DNA of 64,000 nucleotides from Arsenicicoccus bolidensis DSM 15745 (GTDB taxonomy: Bacteria > Actinomycetota > Actinomycetes > Actinomycetales > Dermatophilaceae), in contig NZ_AUFG01000021.1 of NCBI RefSeq assembly GCF_000426385.1, forward strand, positions 1 through 64,000, given 5' to 3'. The first letter of the stretch is position 1. The number at the start of each line of letters is the position of its first letter. The notes below the pieces were generated by a model. The model was given only the letters and a program-made list of their open reading frames with translations, was not told where the DNA came from and made no database searches. This document shows positions 1-18,130 of this stretch, piece after piece. Both the position numbers and the translations under genes were made by a program.

Positions 1-306
1 GGTGCCGTCACCAAGCCGGTCAAGCTCGTGGTGGTGCTCGACGCGTCCGGTGCGCCCACGTCGGTGACGGCGACCATCCCCACCAAGAAGTCCGACCTCG
101 TGGACCGCACGGAGTACTCCCGCTGGGGCGCGCCGGTGTCGATCGAGGCGCCGGCTGCCGACGACGTGGCTCCGGCGCCGGGTTCCCAGCGCACGGCGGC
201 GACATCCTCGCCCAGCGCCAGCGCCAGCGCCAGCGCCAGCGCCAGCGGCAGCGCCAGCGCCAGCGCCAGCGCCAGCGCCAGCGCCAGCGCCAGCGCAGCG
301 CGCTGA
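1..306 (+). CDS. C-terminal end of a secreted protein, probably LppX/LprAFG-like lipoprotein (5' truncated)
   Basis: The reading frame is open from the first base and ends at TGA 304-306, so only about the last 101 residues are visible. The segment with TEYSRWGAPVSIEAP followed by a Pro/Ala stretch resembles the end of LolA-like LppX/LprAFG lipoproteins, which often close with a tyrosine, a WG pair and an acidic Pro-rich tail. Streptomyces carries such lipoprotein genes just upstream of rplJ, which supports the call by position. The last 28 or so residues are a pure Ser-Ala repeat, probably a flexible surface spacer. The N-terminus and any lipobox lie outside the window, so the family call is tentative. 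Confidence 0.5.
   Translation, partial: GAVTKPVKLVVVLDASGAPTSVTATIPTKKSDLVDRTEYSRWGAPVSIEAPAADDVAPAPGSQRTAATSSPSASASASASASGSASASASASASASASAAR
214..297 (+). repeat. Hexanucleotide AGCGCC tandem repeat encoding Ser-Ala
   Basis: Five AGCGCC units (214-243), one variant AGCGGC (244-249), seven more perfect units (250-291) and a degenerate AGCGCA unit run in frame into the stop codon of the preceding gene. A hexamer array keeps the frame when it changes length, so only the length of the Ser-Ala tail would vary. Confidence 0.9.
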
Positions 307-315
307 CCAGCCGAT

Positions 316-344
316 TTGGTGGTGGGCCGGGCGCCCCGTACGCT
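316..344 (+). promoter_or_regulatory. Candidate rplJ-rplL promoter
   Basis: TTGGTG at 316-321 is followed after 17 bp by TACGCT at 339-344. Both are reasonable matches to primary sigma factor boxes. The site sits just after the upstream stop codon and before the long rplJ leader, where a promoter is expected. Confidence 0.45.
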
Positions 345-359
345 TGGCGAGACCAATGA

Positions 360-549
360 CCGCCGGTCTGCCGTGATCACCCCGAGTCCTGCTCGGGTCC
401 GATAGCGGCACGAAGGTCCCGTGACGGGGCGTCCAGCGCAGGCTACGACGATCGTGCTCGCCCCTGGCGAGACCTCGAGCTCCGTGCGCCTGCGCCGGGG
501 CTCTTTTTCATGTGGCCACCGGCTTCACGCTACGGAAGGAGGCCACATG
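360..549 (+). promoter_or_regulatory. Ribosomal protein L10 leader with attenuator and start-codon hairpin
   Basis: The leader of rplJ holds two clear structures. A GC stem, GAGCTCCG (477-484) with CGGGGCTC (496-503), is followed by five T (504-508), a classical intrinsic terminator form and the best T-run terminator I found in the window. Directly after it, CATGTGGCC (509-517) is perfectly complementary to GGCCACATG (541-549), which covers the rplJ start codon and the base after the ribosome binding site. L10-L12 complexes are known to repress their own mRNA through leader binding. The exact pairing scheme here is my inference. Confidence 0.7.
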
Positions 550-1155
550 GCAACCGCTGAGAAGCACGCTGCCATCGCCGAGATCGCGGACAAGTTCCGC
601 AACTCGGGTGCGGCCGTGCTGACGGAGTACCGCGGTCTGACCGTGAAGCAGCTCTCGGAGCTGCGCGGCTCGATCCGTGAGCACGCAACCTACGCCGTGG
701 TCAAGAACACGCTGACCCAGCGTGCCGCCGAGGAGGCCGGTATCACGGCCTTCGACGGGCACCTGAGTGGTCCGAGCGCCATCGTCTTCATCACCGGTGA
801 CGCGGTGGAGACGGCCAAGGGCCTGCGTGACTTCGCCAAGGCCAACCCGGCCCTTGTGATCAAGGCCGGTGTGCTCGACGGCAAGCCGTTGAGCCCCGAG
901 GACATTACCAAGCTCGCGGACCTCGAGTCCCGCGAGGTGCTCCTCTCCAAGCTGGCGGGCGCCATGAACGCCTCGCTCAGCAAGGCTGTTTACCTCTTCG
1001 CCGCTCCTCTGTCGCAGACGGCCCGCGTGGTCGACGCCCTGCGCGCAAAGGTCGAGGCGGAGGGCCCCGTCGAGGCTGCTCCGGCTGCCGACGACACCGC
1101 CGAGGCCACGGCCGAGGCTACCGACGACGTCGCCGCGGGTGGCGACGAGAGCTGA
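547..1155 (+). CDS. rplJ: 50S ribosomal protein L10
   Basis: This 202-residue protein anchors the L7/L12 stalk on the large subunit. It has the typical L10 core ([20 protein letters not shown]) and an Ala/Glu/Asp-rich C-terminal tail common in actinobacteria. I chose ATG 547 because GGAAGGAGG stands just before it; the frame is open further upstream but that part is the leader. rplL follows 63 bp downstream, so the two form the usual L10-L12 pair. Confidence 0.98.
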   Translation: MATAEKHAAIAEIADKFRNSGAAVLTEYRGLTVKQLSELRGSIREHATYAVVKNTLTQRAAEEAGITAFDGHLSGPSAIVFITGDAVETAKGLRDFAKANPALVIKAGVLDGKPLSPEDITKLADLESREVLLSKLAGAMNASLSKAVYLFAAPLSQTARVVDALRAKVEAEGPVEAAPAADDTAEATAEATDDVAAGGDES

Positions 1156-1218
1156 TCCGTTCGGATCCGCTCGTACCCAGCACGCGCCACTCACGGCACA
1201 GACAGGAAGGAAGCCACC

Positions 1219-1611
1219 ATGGCTAAGCTCAGCAACGACGAGCTCCTTGAGGCCTTCAAGGAGATGACCCTGATCGAGCTCTCCGAGTTCGTCAAGCAGT
1301 TCGAGGACACCTTCGGTGTCACCGCTGCCGCCCCGGTTGCCGTCGCGGCCGCCGGCGCCCCCGCCGGCGGTGCCGGCGACGCCGCCGCTGCGGAGGAGAA
1401 GGACGAGTTCGACGTCATCCTCACCGCCGCCGGTGACAAGAAGATCCAGGTCATCAAGGAGGTGCGCGCGCTCACGTCCCTCGGTCTCAAGGAGGCCAAG
1501 GACCTGGTCGACGGCGCCCCGAAGCCGGTCGTCGAGGGTGTCAACAAGGAGACCGCGGAGAAGGCCAAGGCTGCCCTCGAGGGCGCCGGCGCTTCCGTCG
1601 AGCTCAAGTGA
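1219..1611 (+). CDS. rplL: 50S ribosomal protein L7/L12
   Basis: The 130-residue protein is the multicopy stalk protein that recruits GTP-dependent translation factors. The N-terminal dimer domain ([20 protein letters not shown]), an Ala/Gly-rich hinge and the C-terminal globular domain with [19 protein letters not shown] are all present. ATG 1219 follows AGGAAGGAAG at good distance. A strong hairpin follows the gene. Confidence 0.98.
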   Translation: MAKLSNDELLEAFKEMTLIELSEFVKQFEDTFGVTAAAPVAVAAAGAPAGGAGDAAAAEEKDEFDVILTAAGDKKIQVIKEVRALTSLGLKEAKDLVDGAPKPVVEGVNKETAEKAKAALEGAGASVELK

Positions 1612-1650
1612 TCTCGGGCCGGATGACGTCCGGCCACTGATCCACCTCAC

Positions 1651-1686
1651 GAGGCGGGTCGCATCCCCCGGGATGCGACCCGCCTC
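1651..1686 (+). terminator. Hairpin terminator after rplL
   Basis: GAGGCGGGTCGCATCC (1651-1666) and its exact complement (1671-1686) form a 16-bp stem with a 4-base loop. No T-run follows, as is common in high-GC actinobacteria. It separates rplJ-rplL from rpoB. Confidence 0.75.
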
Positions 1687-1928
1687 GTCGTGGTGCGCGC
1701 GCGGTGGCGGTGCTGCCGCTGCTCACGGCGGCCACGCACGCGGGCGGTCCGCCATCCCCACGGGGTGTGCCAGCCTGCGGCGATCGGGGTAACGATCGGC
1801 GCGTCGCGGGGCGTTGCCCTTGACGCCGTCCCAGGCCACGCCCATAGTGATGGGGCATCCGCCTCCCCGGCGGTGAGGCCCGTGTCCCCGGCGGTGAGGT
1901 CCGTGGTCCTGGGCCCGGGGGAGTCGGG

Positions 1929-1956
1929 CTGGACGCAGGGTGGCGTCTTGTACTAT
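1929..1956 (+). promoter_or_regulatory. Candidate rpoB promoter
   Basis: TACTAT at 1951-1956 is a good -10 box, with CTGGAC 16 bp upstream at 1929-1934 as a weaker -35. It lies in the 443-bp gap between rplL and rpoB, about 100 bp before the rpoB start. Apart from the rplL terminator, I see no other feature in that gap. Confidence 0.45.
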
Positions 1957-2054
1957 GCTGTCGCTTTGCGCTGCCTCATAGCCCCGCGTCCTGGTGGACG
2001 TGCGGCACGTGCTCGCTTCGACTCCATAGCTCCAGGCCCGTGGAAGGACCATCC

Positions 2055-5540
<3,486 letters not shown>

Positions 5541-5561
5541 CGGTTTCGTGACGTATGACGA

Positions 5562-5599
5562 GGCGCGGCTGCCCAGCCGCACGGCCGAGCAGCCGCGCC
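5562..5599 (+). terminator. Hairpin between rpoB and rpoC
   Basis: GGCGCGGCTG (5562-5571) is the exact complement of CAGCCGCGCC (5590-5599), giving a 10-bp GC stem with an 18-base loop. It lies in the rpoB-rpoC gap and may act as an attenuator or RNA processing site. Its function is not shown by sequence. Confidence 0.4.
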
Positions 5600-5714
5600 C
5601 GCCATACGGCCGAGACCCGCACGACATCGATCGCCGCCCCGACCCGGGGTCGGCCACGAACACCGTTCAGACCCACAGACTTTGAATCAGTCGCAAGACG
5701 AGAGAAGGACACAC

Positions 5715-9599
<3,885 letters not shown>

Positions 9600-9616
9600 T
9601 CGTCGCTGACGTCCAC

Positions 9617-9653
9617 GGCGCGGGCCGGTTCCCTCTGGGAGCCGGCCCGCGCC
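9617..9653 (+). terminator. Hairpin terminator after rpoC
   Basis: GGCGCGGGCCGG (9617-9628) and CCGGCCCGCGCC (9642-9653) form a perfect 12-bp stem that can extend inward through TCCC/GGGA. It starts 18 bp after the rpoC stop. Confidence 0.75.
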
Positions 9654-9717
9654 GCTGCGTCCCCACCCCGCCCTGTCCACCCCGTCCCCGCCCCGCGCGA
9701 GGGCGAGGCCTACGGCC

Positions 9718-10077
9718 ATGTCCTCCTCCAGGGCGGGCGCGGGGGTGGCTCCGCAGGAGCGTGAGCAGGTCGTCGCCGAGGTGGAGTCGCGCGTCACCGA
9801 CACGGGGGAGGGGCCGGTGGATGCCTTCGGGCCGCCCGGGGTCTACGCCGCGCAGTCTGGCGAGGGGCCCGCCTGCCTCGACGGAAACGCCACACGCCCC
9901 GGCGACGGCATCCCGGGCTGGCTCACGGTGGTGATCCTCCTGCTGGCCGTCATGTTCGCGCCGTACGCCTTCGTCCTCGTCCTGGCCCCGTTCGTCGTCG
10001 CAGCCGGCGGAGCAGCCTACGCGGGGGCCGGAGGCTCGTCGTGCCGATCCTGCTGTCGCTGGCGGTGGCGGGTCTGA
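9718..10077 (+). CDS. Small membrane protein with HAAS-like N-terminus
   Basis: The 119-residue ORF begins with a short helical part containing EREQVVAEVESRV and the FGPPGVYAA motif. This looks like the second half of a HAAS (helical, sensor-kinase/sigma-associated) domain, here shorter than usual. A strong membrane segment (WLTVVILLLAVMFAPYAFVL and on) follows. The last 15 residues are Cys/Arg-rich and probably reflect the overlap with the next ORF rather than a folded region. No upstream in-frame start exists after the stop at 9607. The overlap is suspicious, so a frameshifted single gene is an alternative. Confidence 0.5.
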   Translation: MSSSRAGAGVAPQEREQVVAEVESRVTDTGEGPVDAFGPPGVYAAQSGEGPACLDGNATRPGDGIPGWLTVVILLLAVMFAPYAFVLVLAPFVVAAGGAAYAGAGGSSCRSCCRWRWRV

Positions 10078-10289
10078 CCTGGTGGGCGGCTCGGTCCTAT
10101 CGCCTCCGCGCGGGCGCGTCCACCCTGGGGGCGTGGGTGGTCGAGGCCGGGGTGCTCATGCTCGCAGGCATGGCCGTCATCGCGGCGAGCGGCTTCGCGG
10201 TCTTCCAGACGACGGCGAGCCAGCAGTGCATGTTCGTGGACGGCGAGAGCAGTGCACGAGCAGCAGCGGCTCGTCACCGATGGCCGTGA
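10041..10289 (+). CDS. Small two-helix membrane protein, unknown function
   Basis: GTG 10041 follows GGAGG (10030-10034) with ideal spacing, inside the end of the preceding ORF in another frame, so translation may be coupled. The 82-residue product has two likely membrane helices (ILLSLAVAGLTWWAA and VVEAGVLMLAGMAVIAASGF). I do not recognise a family. It could also be the continuation of the previous ORF after a frameshift, because together they would make one three-helix protein. Confidence 0.4.
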   Translation: MPILLSLAVAGLTWWAARSYRLRAGASTLGAWVVEAGVLMLAGMAVIAASGFAVFQTTASQQCMFVDGESSARAAAARHRWP

Positions 10290-10513
10290 GCCTGCCCGAG
10301 CTGCTCCTCCTCGGGGGTCTAATCCTGCTGGTGGCCGTCCTGGCGGCCGTCGTCCTGCGGGCCCGGCGCCGCTCACCTGCACCACGTCCGCCATGGGCGC
10401 TCCGCCATACGGCACTCGCTCGCCGGCTGCTGATGACCCCTCCACCTCGTCGCCACCCTCGTCGTGCCCCACCTCGTCGTGCCCCCACCTCGTCGTGCCC
10501 CCAGCGATCGTGA
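10280..10513 (+). CDS. Possible small single-pass membrane protein
   Basis: ATG 10280 overlaps the preceding ORF by 10 bp. The first 30 residues form a convincing membrane helix (LLLLGGLILLVAVLAAVVL) followed by RARRR. The rest is low-complexity Pro/Arg, encoded by an ACCTCGTCGTGCCCCC tandem repeat (about 10456-10502), and the stop codon TGA lies inside palindromic repeat copy A. The C-terminal half may therefore be read-through of non-coding DNA. Confidence 0.25.
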   Translation: MAVSLPELLLLGGLILLVAVLAAVVLRARRRSPAPRPPWALRHTALARRLLMTPPPRRHPRRAPPRRAPTSSCPQRS

Positions 10514-10552
10514 GTGTTTCGTCCAAGGATCCTGGGCGAAACACTCACGATC
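10506..10552. repeat. Dispersed palindromic repeat, copy A
   Basis: GATCGTGAGTGTTTCG (10506-10521) is the perfect complement of CGAAACACTCACGATC (10537-10552), with a partly paired centre. It shares its core with copies at 52563, 53231 and 58357. It follows the small membrane ORFs and precedes the rpsL promoter region, where it could terminate transcription. Confidence 0.85.
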
Positions 10553-10887
10553 TCGGGGGCGAGCGAGGCGTGAGCGGGGGTCGGGCGGGGAGCGCCGGTC
10601 GGTGATTTGGAGCGCTCCGTGATATCGCGGTAATCTTGTCCACTGTGTCGTGCTTGACACGGACACTGCGTGCCCTCTCCACCGAGCGGGCCACGGGGGC
10701 TGATGGCCCCCGGGGCGGCTCGGGGGATGACCACACACCCTCTGCCTGGCGCCCACGACCTCTGGTCGGGGGAGTGCGGGGAGGGGCACCGCTCGACACG
10801 CCCGACCTCGGGTCACGGCGAGCGGCATGACAAGGAGTCCGGCCGGGAGACCGGTGGGGCTGACCATCAGATACGTACGGAGACTAC
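10553..10887 (+). promoter_or_regulatory. Non-coding region upstream of rpsL
   Basis: No convincing gene lies here. TTGGAG (10607-10612) with TAATCT (10631-10636) at 18 bp is the best promoter pair. A TTGACA (10654-10659) also occurs but lacks a good -10. The rest is probably the str operon leader. Confidence 0.35.
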
Positions 10888-11262
10888 GTGCCAACCATCA
10901 ACCAGCTCGTCCGCAAGGGGCGGCAGGACAAGGTCGACAAGAGCAAGACCCCTGCCCTCAAGGGCAGCCCGCAGCGCCGCGGCGTCTGCACCCGCGTGTA
11001 CACCACCACCCCCAAGAAGCCGAACTCCGCGCTGCGCAAGGTCGCTCGCGTGAAGCTGACCTCGGGCATCGAGGTCACGGCCTACATCCCGGGTGTCGGT
11101 CACAACCTGCAGGAGCACTCGATCGTGCTCGTGCGTGGTGGCCGTGTGAAGGACCTTCCCGGCGTCCGCTACAAGATCATCCGCGGCTCGCTCGACACCC
11201 AGGGTGTCAAGAACCGCAAGCAGGCTCGCAGCCGCTACGGCGCCAAGAAGGAGAAGAAGTAA
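10888..11262 (+). CDS. rpsL: 30S ribosomal protein S12
   Basis: The 124-residue protein controls decoding accuracy in the small subunit. The start GTG 10888 gives the usual [24 protein letters not shown] and [13 protein letters not shown] keep the two lysines whose replacement commonly gives streptomycin resistance, so the sequence looks drug-sensitive. Its TAA overlaps the rpsG ATG, giving tight coupling. Confidence 0.98.
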   Translation: MPTINQLVRKGRQDKVDKSKTPALKGSPQRRGVCTRVYTTTPKKPNSALRKVARVKLTSGIEVTAYIPGVGHNLQEHSIVLVRGGRVKDLPGVRYKIIRGSLDTQGVKNRKQARSRYGAKKEKK

Positions 11263-11732
11263 TGCCTCGTAAGGGCCCCGCTCCGAAGCGCCCCCTCGTC
11301 GTCGACCCGGTCTACGGCTCGCCGCTCGTGACCCAGCTGGTCAACAAGATCCTGCTGGACGGCAAGAAGTCCATCGCCGAGAACATCGTCTACGGCGCCC
11401 TCGAGGGCTGCCGCGACAAGACCGGCTCGGACCCCGTGCTGATCCTCAAGCGCGCCCTGGACAACGTCAAGCCGGCCCTCGAGGTCAAGAGCCGCCGTGT
11501 CGGTGGCGCGACCTACCAGGTCCCGGTCGAGGTCAAGCCCGGCCGTTCCACCACGCTGGCCCTGCGCTGGCTCGTGGGCTACTCGCGCCAGCGTCGCGAG
11601 AAGACCATGACCGAGCGTCTGATGAACGAGATCCTCGACGCCAGCAACGGCCTCGGCGCCGCTGTCAAGCGTCGCGAGGACACCCACAAGATGGCCGAGT
11701 CCAACAAGGCCTTCGCGCACTACCGCTGGTAA
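11262..11732 (+). CDS. rpsG: 30S ribosomal protein S7
   Basis: The 156-residue S7 organises the head of the small subunit and lines the E site. [10 protein letters not shown] and the C-terminal AHYRW are typical. ATG 11262 shares its first base with the rpsL stop, and AAGGAGAAG within the rpsL end serves as ribosome binding site. fusA follows after 114 bp containing a hairpin. Confidence 0.98.
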   Translation: MPRKGPAPKRPLVVDPVYGSPLVTQLVNKILLDGKKSIAENIVYGALEGCRDKTGSDPVLILKRALDNVKPALEVKSRRVGGATYQVPVEVKPGRSTTLALRWLVGYSRQRREKTMTERLMNEILDASNGLGAAVKRREDTHKMAESNKAFAHYRW

Positions 11733-11742
11733 GACCTGCACG

Positions 11743-11775
11743 CCGGCGACCCGGGCACCACCTGGGTCGCCGGCA
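11743..11775 (+). terminator. Hairpin between rpsG and fusA
   Basis: GCCGGCGACCC (11743-11753) pairs exactly with GGGTCGCCGGC (11765-11775). In mid-operon position it may only partly stop transcription and so adjust S12/S7 against EF-G. Confidence 0.55.
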
Positions 11776-11846
11776 CCACCGGGCCTCCCGATCGCGGAGC
11801 CACCCGGCCTGCTTCATCACCGACTCGAAGAGATGAGAAAACAGAC

Positions 11847-13949
<2,103 letters not shown>

Positions 13950-14084
13950 CCGATTCGGAGGTCTGGCGGCTTGCCCGCTAGACTTCCGGATTGCGTCTCA
14001 AACAAGCACCATCCCTGACAGACGACGCCACGTCCTGCTTGGTCGTACGGCGTAACACCAAAGAAGTCCTGAGGAGGACCCCCA

Positions 14085-15278
<1,194 letters not shown>

Positions 15279-15304
15279 TCTGAGCTCCTGCGGGAGCGAT
15301 CTCG

Positions 15305-15339
15305 AGGCGGGGTCCGGACATCATGTCCGGGCCCCGCCT
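15305..15339 (+). terminator. Hairpin terminator after tuf
   Basis: AGGCGGGGTCCGGACA (15305-15320) pairs with TGTCCGGGCCCCGCCT (15324-15339) over 16 bp with one G-T pair and a 3-base loop, 26 bp after the tuf stop. Confidence 0.8.
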
Positions 15340-15411
15340 TCGTCATACCCGCCACCATGCGGCAGGCTGGGCTCCGGCATCCCGCGCACCCCCACCACTG
15401 GAGGAAGTCCC

Positions 15412-16224
15412 ATGGACCTCGGCACCTTCGAGACCCTGCTGGTCGAGCAGGACGGCGACGCGCTCGTCGTCACCGTCAACCGCCCATCGGCGATGAACGC
15501 CCTGGCCGGACAGGTCATCGCCGACCTGGAGACCCTCACCCTGGCGGTCGAGTCCCAGGTGGGCTCCGACGGCCGCTGGCCCGTTAAGGGCATCATCGTC
15601 ACGGGGGCGGGGGACAAGGCCTTCGTGGCGGGGGCGGACATCGTCGAGATGCAGAGCATGAGCCCGGACGAGGGGGAGGCCTACTCGCGCCGGATGCAGG
15701 GAGTCACCGAACGGCTCGAGGCCCTGCCGCTGCCGGTCATCGCCGCCGTCAACGGCTTCGCCCTCGGTGGTGGGTGCGAGCTCGCCATGGCCTGCGACTG
15801 GATCTATGCCTCCGATAACGCCAGGTTCGGCCAGCCTGAGGTCAGCCTCGGCCTGGTGCCCGGCTTCGGGGGATCGGTCCGTATGGCGCGGCGCGTCGGC
15901 GCGGCCATGGCTCGCGAGCTGATCTTCACGGGGCGCATGGTCAAGGCCGACGAGGCCCTGCGCATCGGCCTGGTCAATCGCGTGTATGCCGACCCGGCCG
16001 CCCTGCTCGAGGGCGCCAAGGCCACCGTCGCCGAGCTGGCGACAAAGAGCCCTGTGGCGGTCGCCGCCTGCAAGGCACTGATGTCCGAGGTGGCTCCGCT
16101 CCCGGTGCCGGAGGGTCTGGATCGTGAGGCCCAGGCCTTCCGCCGGGCCTTCGAGACCGAGGACAAGGTCGAGGGCGTGCGGGCCTTCGTGGCCAAGGAG
16201 AAGCCGGCCTTCCCCGGACGATGA
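15412..16224 (+). CDS. Enoyl-CoA hydratase/isomerase family protein (crotonase)
   Basis: The 270-residue protein has the crotonase fold. The oxyanion-hole segment AFVAGADIVEM and the two catalytic glutamates, in GGGCELAMACD and GQPEVSLGLVPG, match hydratases that add water to trans-2-enoyl-CoA in beta-oxidation. GGAGGAAG precedes ATG 15412. It sits alone between tuf and two minus-strand genes, so its pathway cannot be told from context. Substrate chain length is unknown. Confidence 0.9.
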   Translation: MDLGTFETLLVEQDGDALVVTVNRPSAMNALAGQVIADLETLTLAVESQVGSDGRWPVKGIIVTGAGDKAFVAGADIVEMQSMSPDEGEAYSRRMQGVTERLEALPLPVIAAVNGFALGGGCELAMACDWIYASDNARFGQPEVSLGLVPGFGGSVRMARRVGAAMARELIFTGRMVKADEALRIGLVNRVYADPAALLEGAKATVAELATKSPVAVAACKALMSEVAPLPVPEGLDREAQAFRRAFETEDKVEGVRAFVAKEKPAFPGR

Positions 16225-16231
16225 GGGGGAT

Positions 16232-16270
16232 GTCGACCGGGCGACGGACTCAGCGTCCGTCGGGATCGAC
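16232..16270. terminator. Bidirectional hairpin between convergent genes
   Basis: CGACGGAC (16242-16249) pairs with GTCCGTCG (16255-16262), and GTCGA/TCGAC flank it. It spans the 25-bp gap between the crotonase gene and the minus-strand lipoprotein gene and overlaps the latter's 3' end. Confidence 0.5.
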
Positions 16271-16972
16271 CAGGTCGCCCGGGTTGCAGCCCGCGGCGAC
16301 GGTCGCCGGATAGCCGACGTCGGGCCTGCCTGGCTCGAGGTTCCACCGGTCCTTGCTCGCGGCGAAGGCCACGTGGCAGCGCAGCTGGTCAGCCATCCCC
16401 GGGCGCGTCATCTCCGGGTAGGCGGAGCGCAGCCGGGTGACGAGGGCCTCCGTGGCGCCCGGCCACGAGCGCGCCACCCATGACGGCGTCACCCGCAGCG
16501 ACCGTACGGTGCCCCGTCGCACCCAGCGGGCCTGGTCCACGAGGGTGGAGGTCGTGCGCACCACGCGGGTGCCTGCCAGGTCGGAGCAGGCACGACCGTC
16601 CTGGACCGAGAGCCGAGCGTCCTCCGGGGCGACCTGCCACCCGGACACCATGTCGCCGTCGGCGATCACGACCCAGGTGCCTGACAGGCCCTCGACGAGG
16701 TCCTGCCCGGGCGTGAGGCGCGCAGCGGACGGCACGGCGTGGCGACAGGTCGCGGCGGGGGAGCCCCCGCTGCTCGAGACCAGGCCCGGCCCGGCGGGTG
16801 CCCGGCCCCCGGTCGAGGGGGACGCCAGGGTGGCCGGCGCGGACGCGACCGGACCTGCTGGCTGCTGACCGCCCTGGCACCCCCCGATCGAGAGGGCTGC
16901 CGCCAGGACGACGGCTCGCGTCAGCCCTGCGGTGCGAGCCACGGCTCGCGTCAGCCCTGCGGTGCGAGCCAC
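16250..16972 (-). CDS. Putative lipoprotein with DUF2599-like C-terminal domain
   Basis: The product (about 240 residues) starts with a lipoprotein signal ending in ALSIGGC, then a Pro/Ser/Gly-rich linker. The C-terminal QLRCHVAFAASKDRWNLEP, RPDVGY and CNP pattern fits DUF2599, a domain of unknown function in actinobacterial exported proteins. The start is ambiguous because a 30-bp tandem duplication gives two in-frame GTG codons, at 16972 and 16942. The first has GAGG at usable spacing and overlaps the end of the upstream gene; the second gives a more usual signal length. No function can be assigned. Confidence 0.7.
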   Translation of the reverse strand: MARTAGLTRAVARTAGLTRAVVLAAALSIGGCQGGQQPAGPVASAPATLASPSTGGRAPAGPGLVSSSGGSPAATCRHAVPSAARLTPGQDLVEGLSGTWVVIADGDMVSGWQVAPEDARLSVQDGRACSDLAGTRVVRTTSTLVDQARWVRRGTVRSLRVTPSWVARSWPGATEALVTRLRSAYPEMTRPGMADQLRCHVAFAASKDRWNLEPGRPDVGYPATVAAGCNPGDLVDPDGR

Positions 16973-16979
16973 GGCTCGA
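16913..16979. repeat. 30-bp tandem duplication across a stop/start junction
   Basis: The units at 16921-16950 and 16951-16980 are nearly identical and the similarity extends a few bases to the left. On the minus strand each unit carries GTGGCTCGCACCGCAGGG plus a TGA in another frame, so both the DUF2785 stop and the lipoprotein GTG start are duplicated. Confidence 0.85.
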
Positions 16980-17721
16980 CGGCCTCGAGCAGGGACCTGA
17001 TGTGCTGCTGCACCCGTCCCGCGTGCTTGACGGAGCGAGGACGCTCGGCGGGGACCCGGCCGTCCACGAGGACGTAGAGGCTGCGCAGCGTGCGACAGGT
17101 GTTGATGGTGTGCGCCGGTATCGGCACGGTGGGGTCGCCCACCCTGGGCGTCAGCTCCTTGATCCACCGGGTCGCGACCTTCTCGGTCAGGTCGTCCTGC
17201 AGCAGCACCTGCGCGATCGCCAGCGCCAGACGGTCCTCCTCCTGGTCGCGCCACACGGTGGCCGCCGGGTGGAGAAGCCTGCGGGACACCGCGGCGAGCA
17301 GCTGCGCCGCCGGCACGGTCCCCGTCTCGCCGAGCACCCCCACCACGTCGGCGCCGTGCGCCACGGCGTGCACCCAGCCGAGCTGGGCGTCGTACCCACG
17401 CTGGTCCGGCTCCTCCGCCCACCAGGTCAGGAAGGGCTCGGTCCACGCCCGCCGCCAGGCGTGCGCGTGAGCGAGGTAGGCCAGCGGCACCGCCGCGAAG
17501 GACCGGGTGTGGGCGTCGGGGGCCTGCAACAGCTCCACGAGCTGGTTGCCGAGCGCCTGGCGCTCCTTGCGTCCCATCGCTCCGGCCTCGCGCAGCAGAT
17601 CGGCGACCGCCTGCTCCCGCGCGGTGGCGTCACGGGCCGTCAGCCCGGTGAGGGCCGTCGCCGGCGCTGGGCGCAGCGCCGAGGAGGACGAAGCGGGGTC
17701 GGTTCCGGGCATGGCCCCCAT
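16951..17721 (-). CDS. DUF2785-like protein
   Basis: The 256-residue soluble protein is mostly helical and has the layout of DUF2785 proteins: an early FAAVPLAYLA, then GWVHAVAHGADV, with EEDRLALAIAQVLL and a long C-terminal helical part. No signal peptide or membrane segment is visible. ATG 17721 or ATG 17712 can be the start. Its stop lies in the 30-bp duplication and overlaps the lipoprotein start, so the two genes are probably co-transcribed. The molecular role is unknown. Confidence 0.7.
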   Translation of the reverse strand: MGAMPGTDPASSSSALRPAPATALTGLTARDATAREQAVADLLREAGAMGRKERQALGNQLVELLQAPDAHTRSFAAVPLAYLAHAHAWRRAWTEPFLTWWAEEPDQRGYDAQLGWVHAVAHGADVVGVLGETGTVPAAQLLAAVSRRLLHPAATVWRDQEEDRLALAIAQVLLQDDLTEKVATRWIKELTPRVGDPTVPIPAHTINTCRTLRSLYVLVDGRVPAERPRSVKHAGRVQQHIRSLLEAVEPWLAPQG

Positions 17722-18130
17722 GCTCCCAGACGGACGAGAGAGGACGGTGACGGCGTGTCGGCTGGCGCCGGTGCTGGGACCCGCTCCGCCGGGCGTCCCA
17801 GGATTTGGATCCTGCTCGTCGATCTGTCAGACTAGACAGGTTGCTTGACGCGTGGTCGACGCCTGTCCTCACGGACATGTCGGCGCCACCGTCCCTCGCG
17901 AGAGGTTACTAGCACCACCGGACGGTCCTCGGACTGGCTGATGGCCTGTGACTTCCCTGCGGGGGAGCTCGAGCCCCGGCCCAGACGGACCGGCCCCATC
18001 ACGGGTTAGCCCGCAGATCCTGCGTGCGCTCGTGCCGCGAAGCGGGTGCGACACGCCCGACCGCGGGGGCCGGAGGACGACTGGATCGGCCACAGACCAG
18101 CAGGACAGACGAGAGAGAGTCAACGAAGCG
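17722..18130 (+). promoter_or_regulatory. Non-coding S10 operon leader and divergent promoter region
   Basis: This 409-bp gap separates the minus-strand DUF2785 gene from rpsJ and must hold promoters for both. TTGACG (17845-17850) is the best -35-like element but has no convincing -10. I see no clear hairpin or coding region. It probably includes the long S10 leader known from other bacteria, but this is inference. Confidence 0.35.

Noticed and set aside
10280-10513. Full-length third membrane ORF as a certain gene
   Set aside because: Only the first 30 residues look like protein. The remainder is translated tandem repeat and ends in palindrome A, so I list it at low confidence.
17722-18130. 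Coding frame upstream of rpsJ (in-frame extension from 17948)
   Set aside because: The extension is Pro/Arg-rich without family match, and S10 length and ribosome binding site support ATG 18131.
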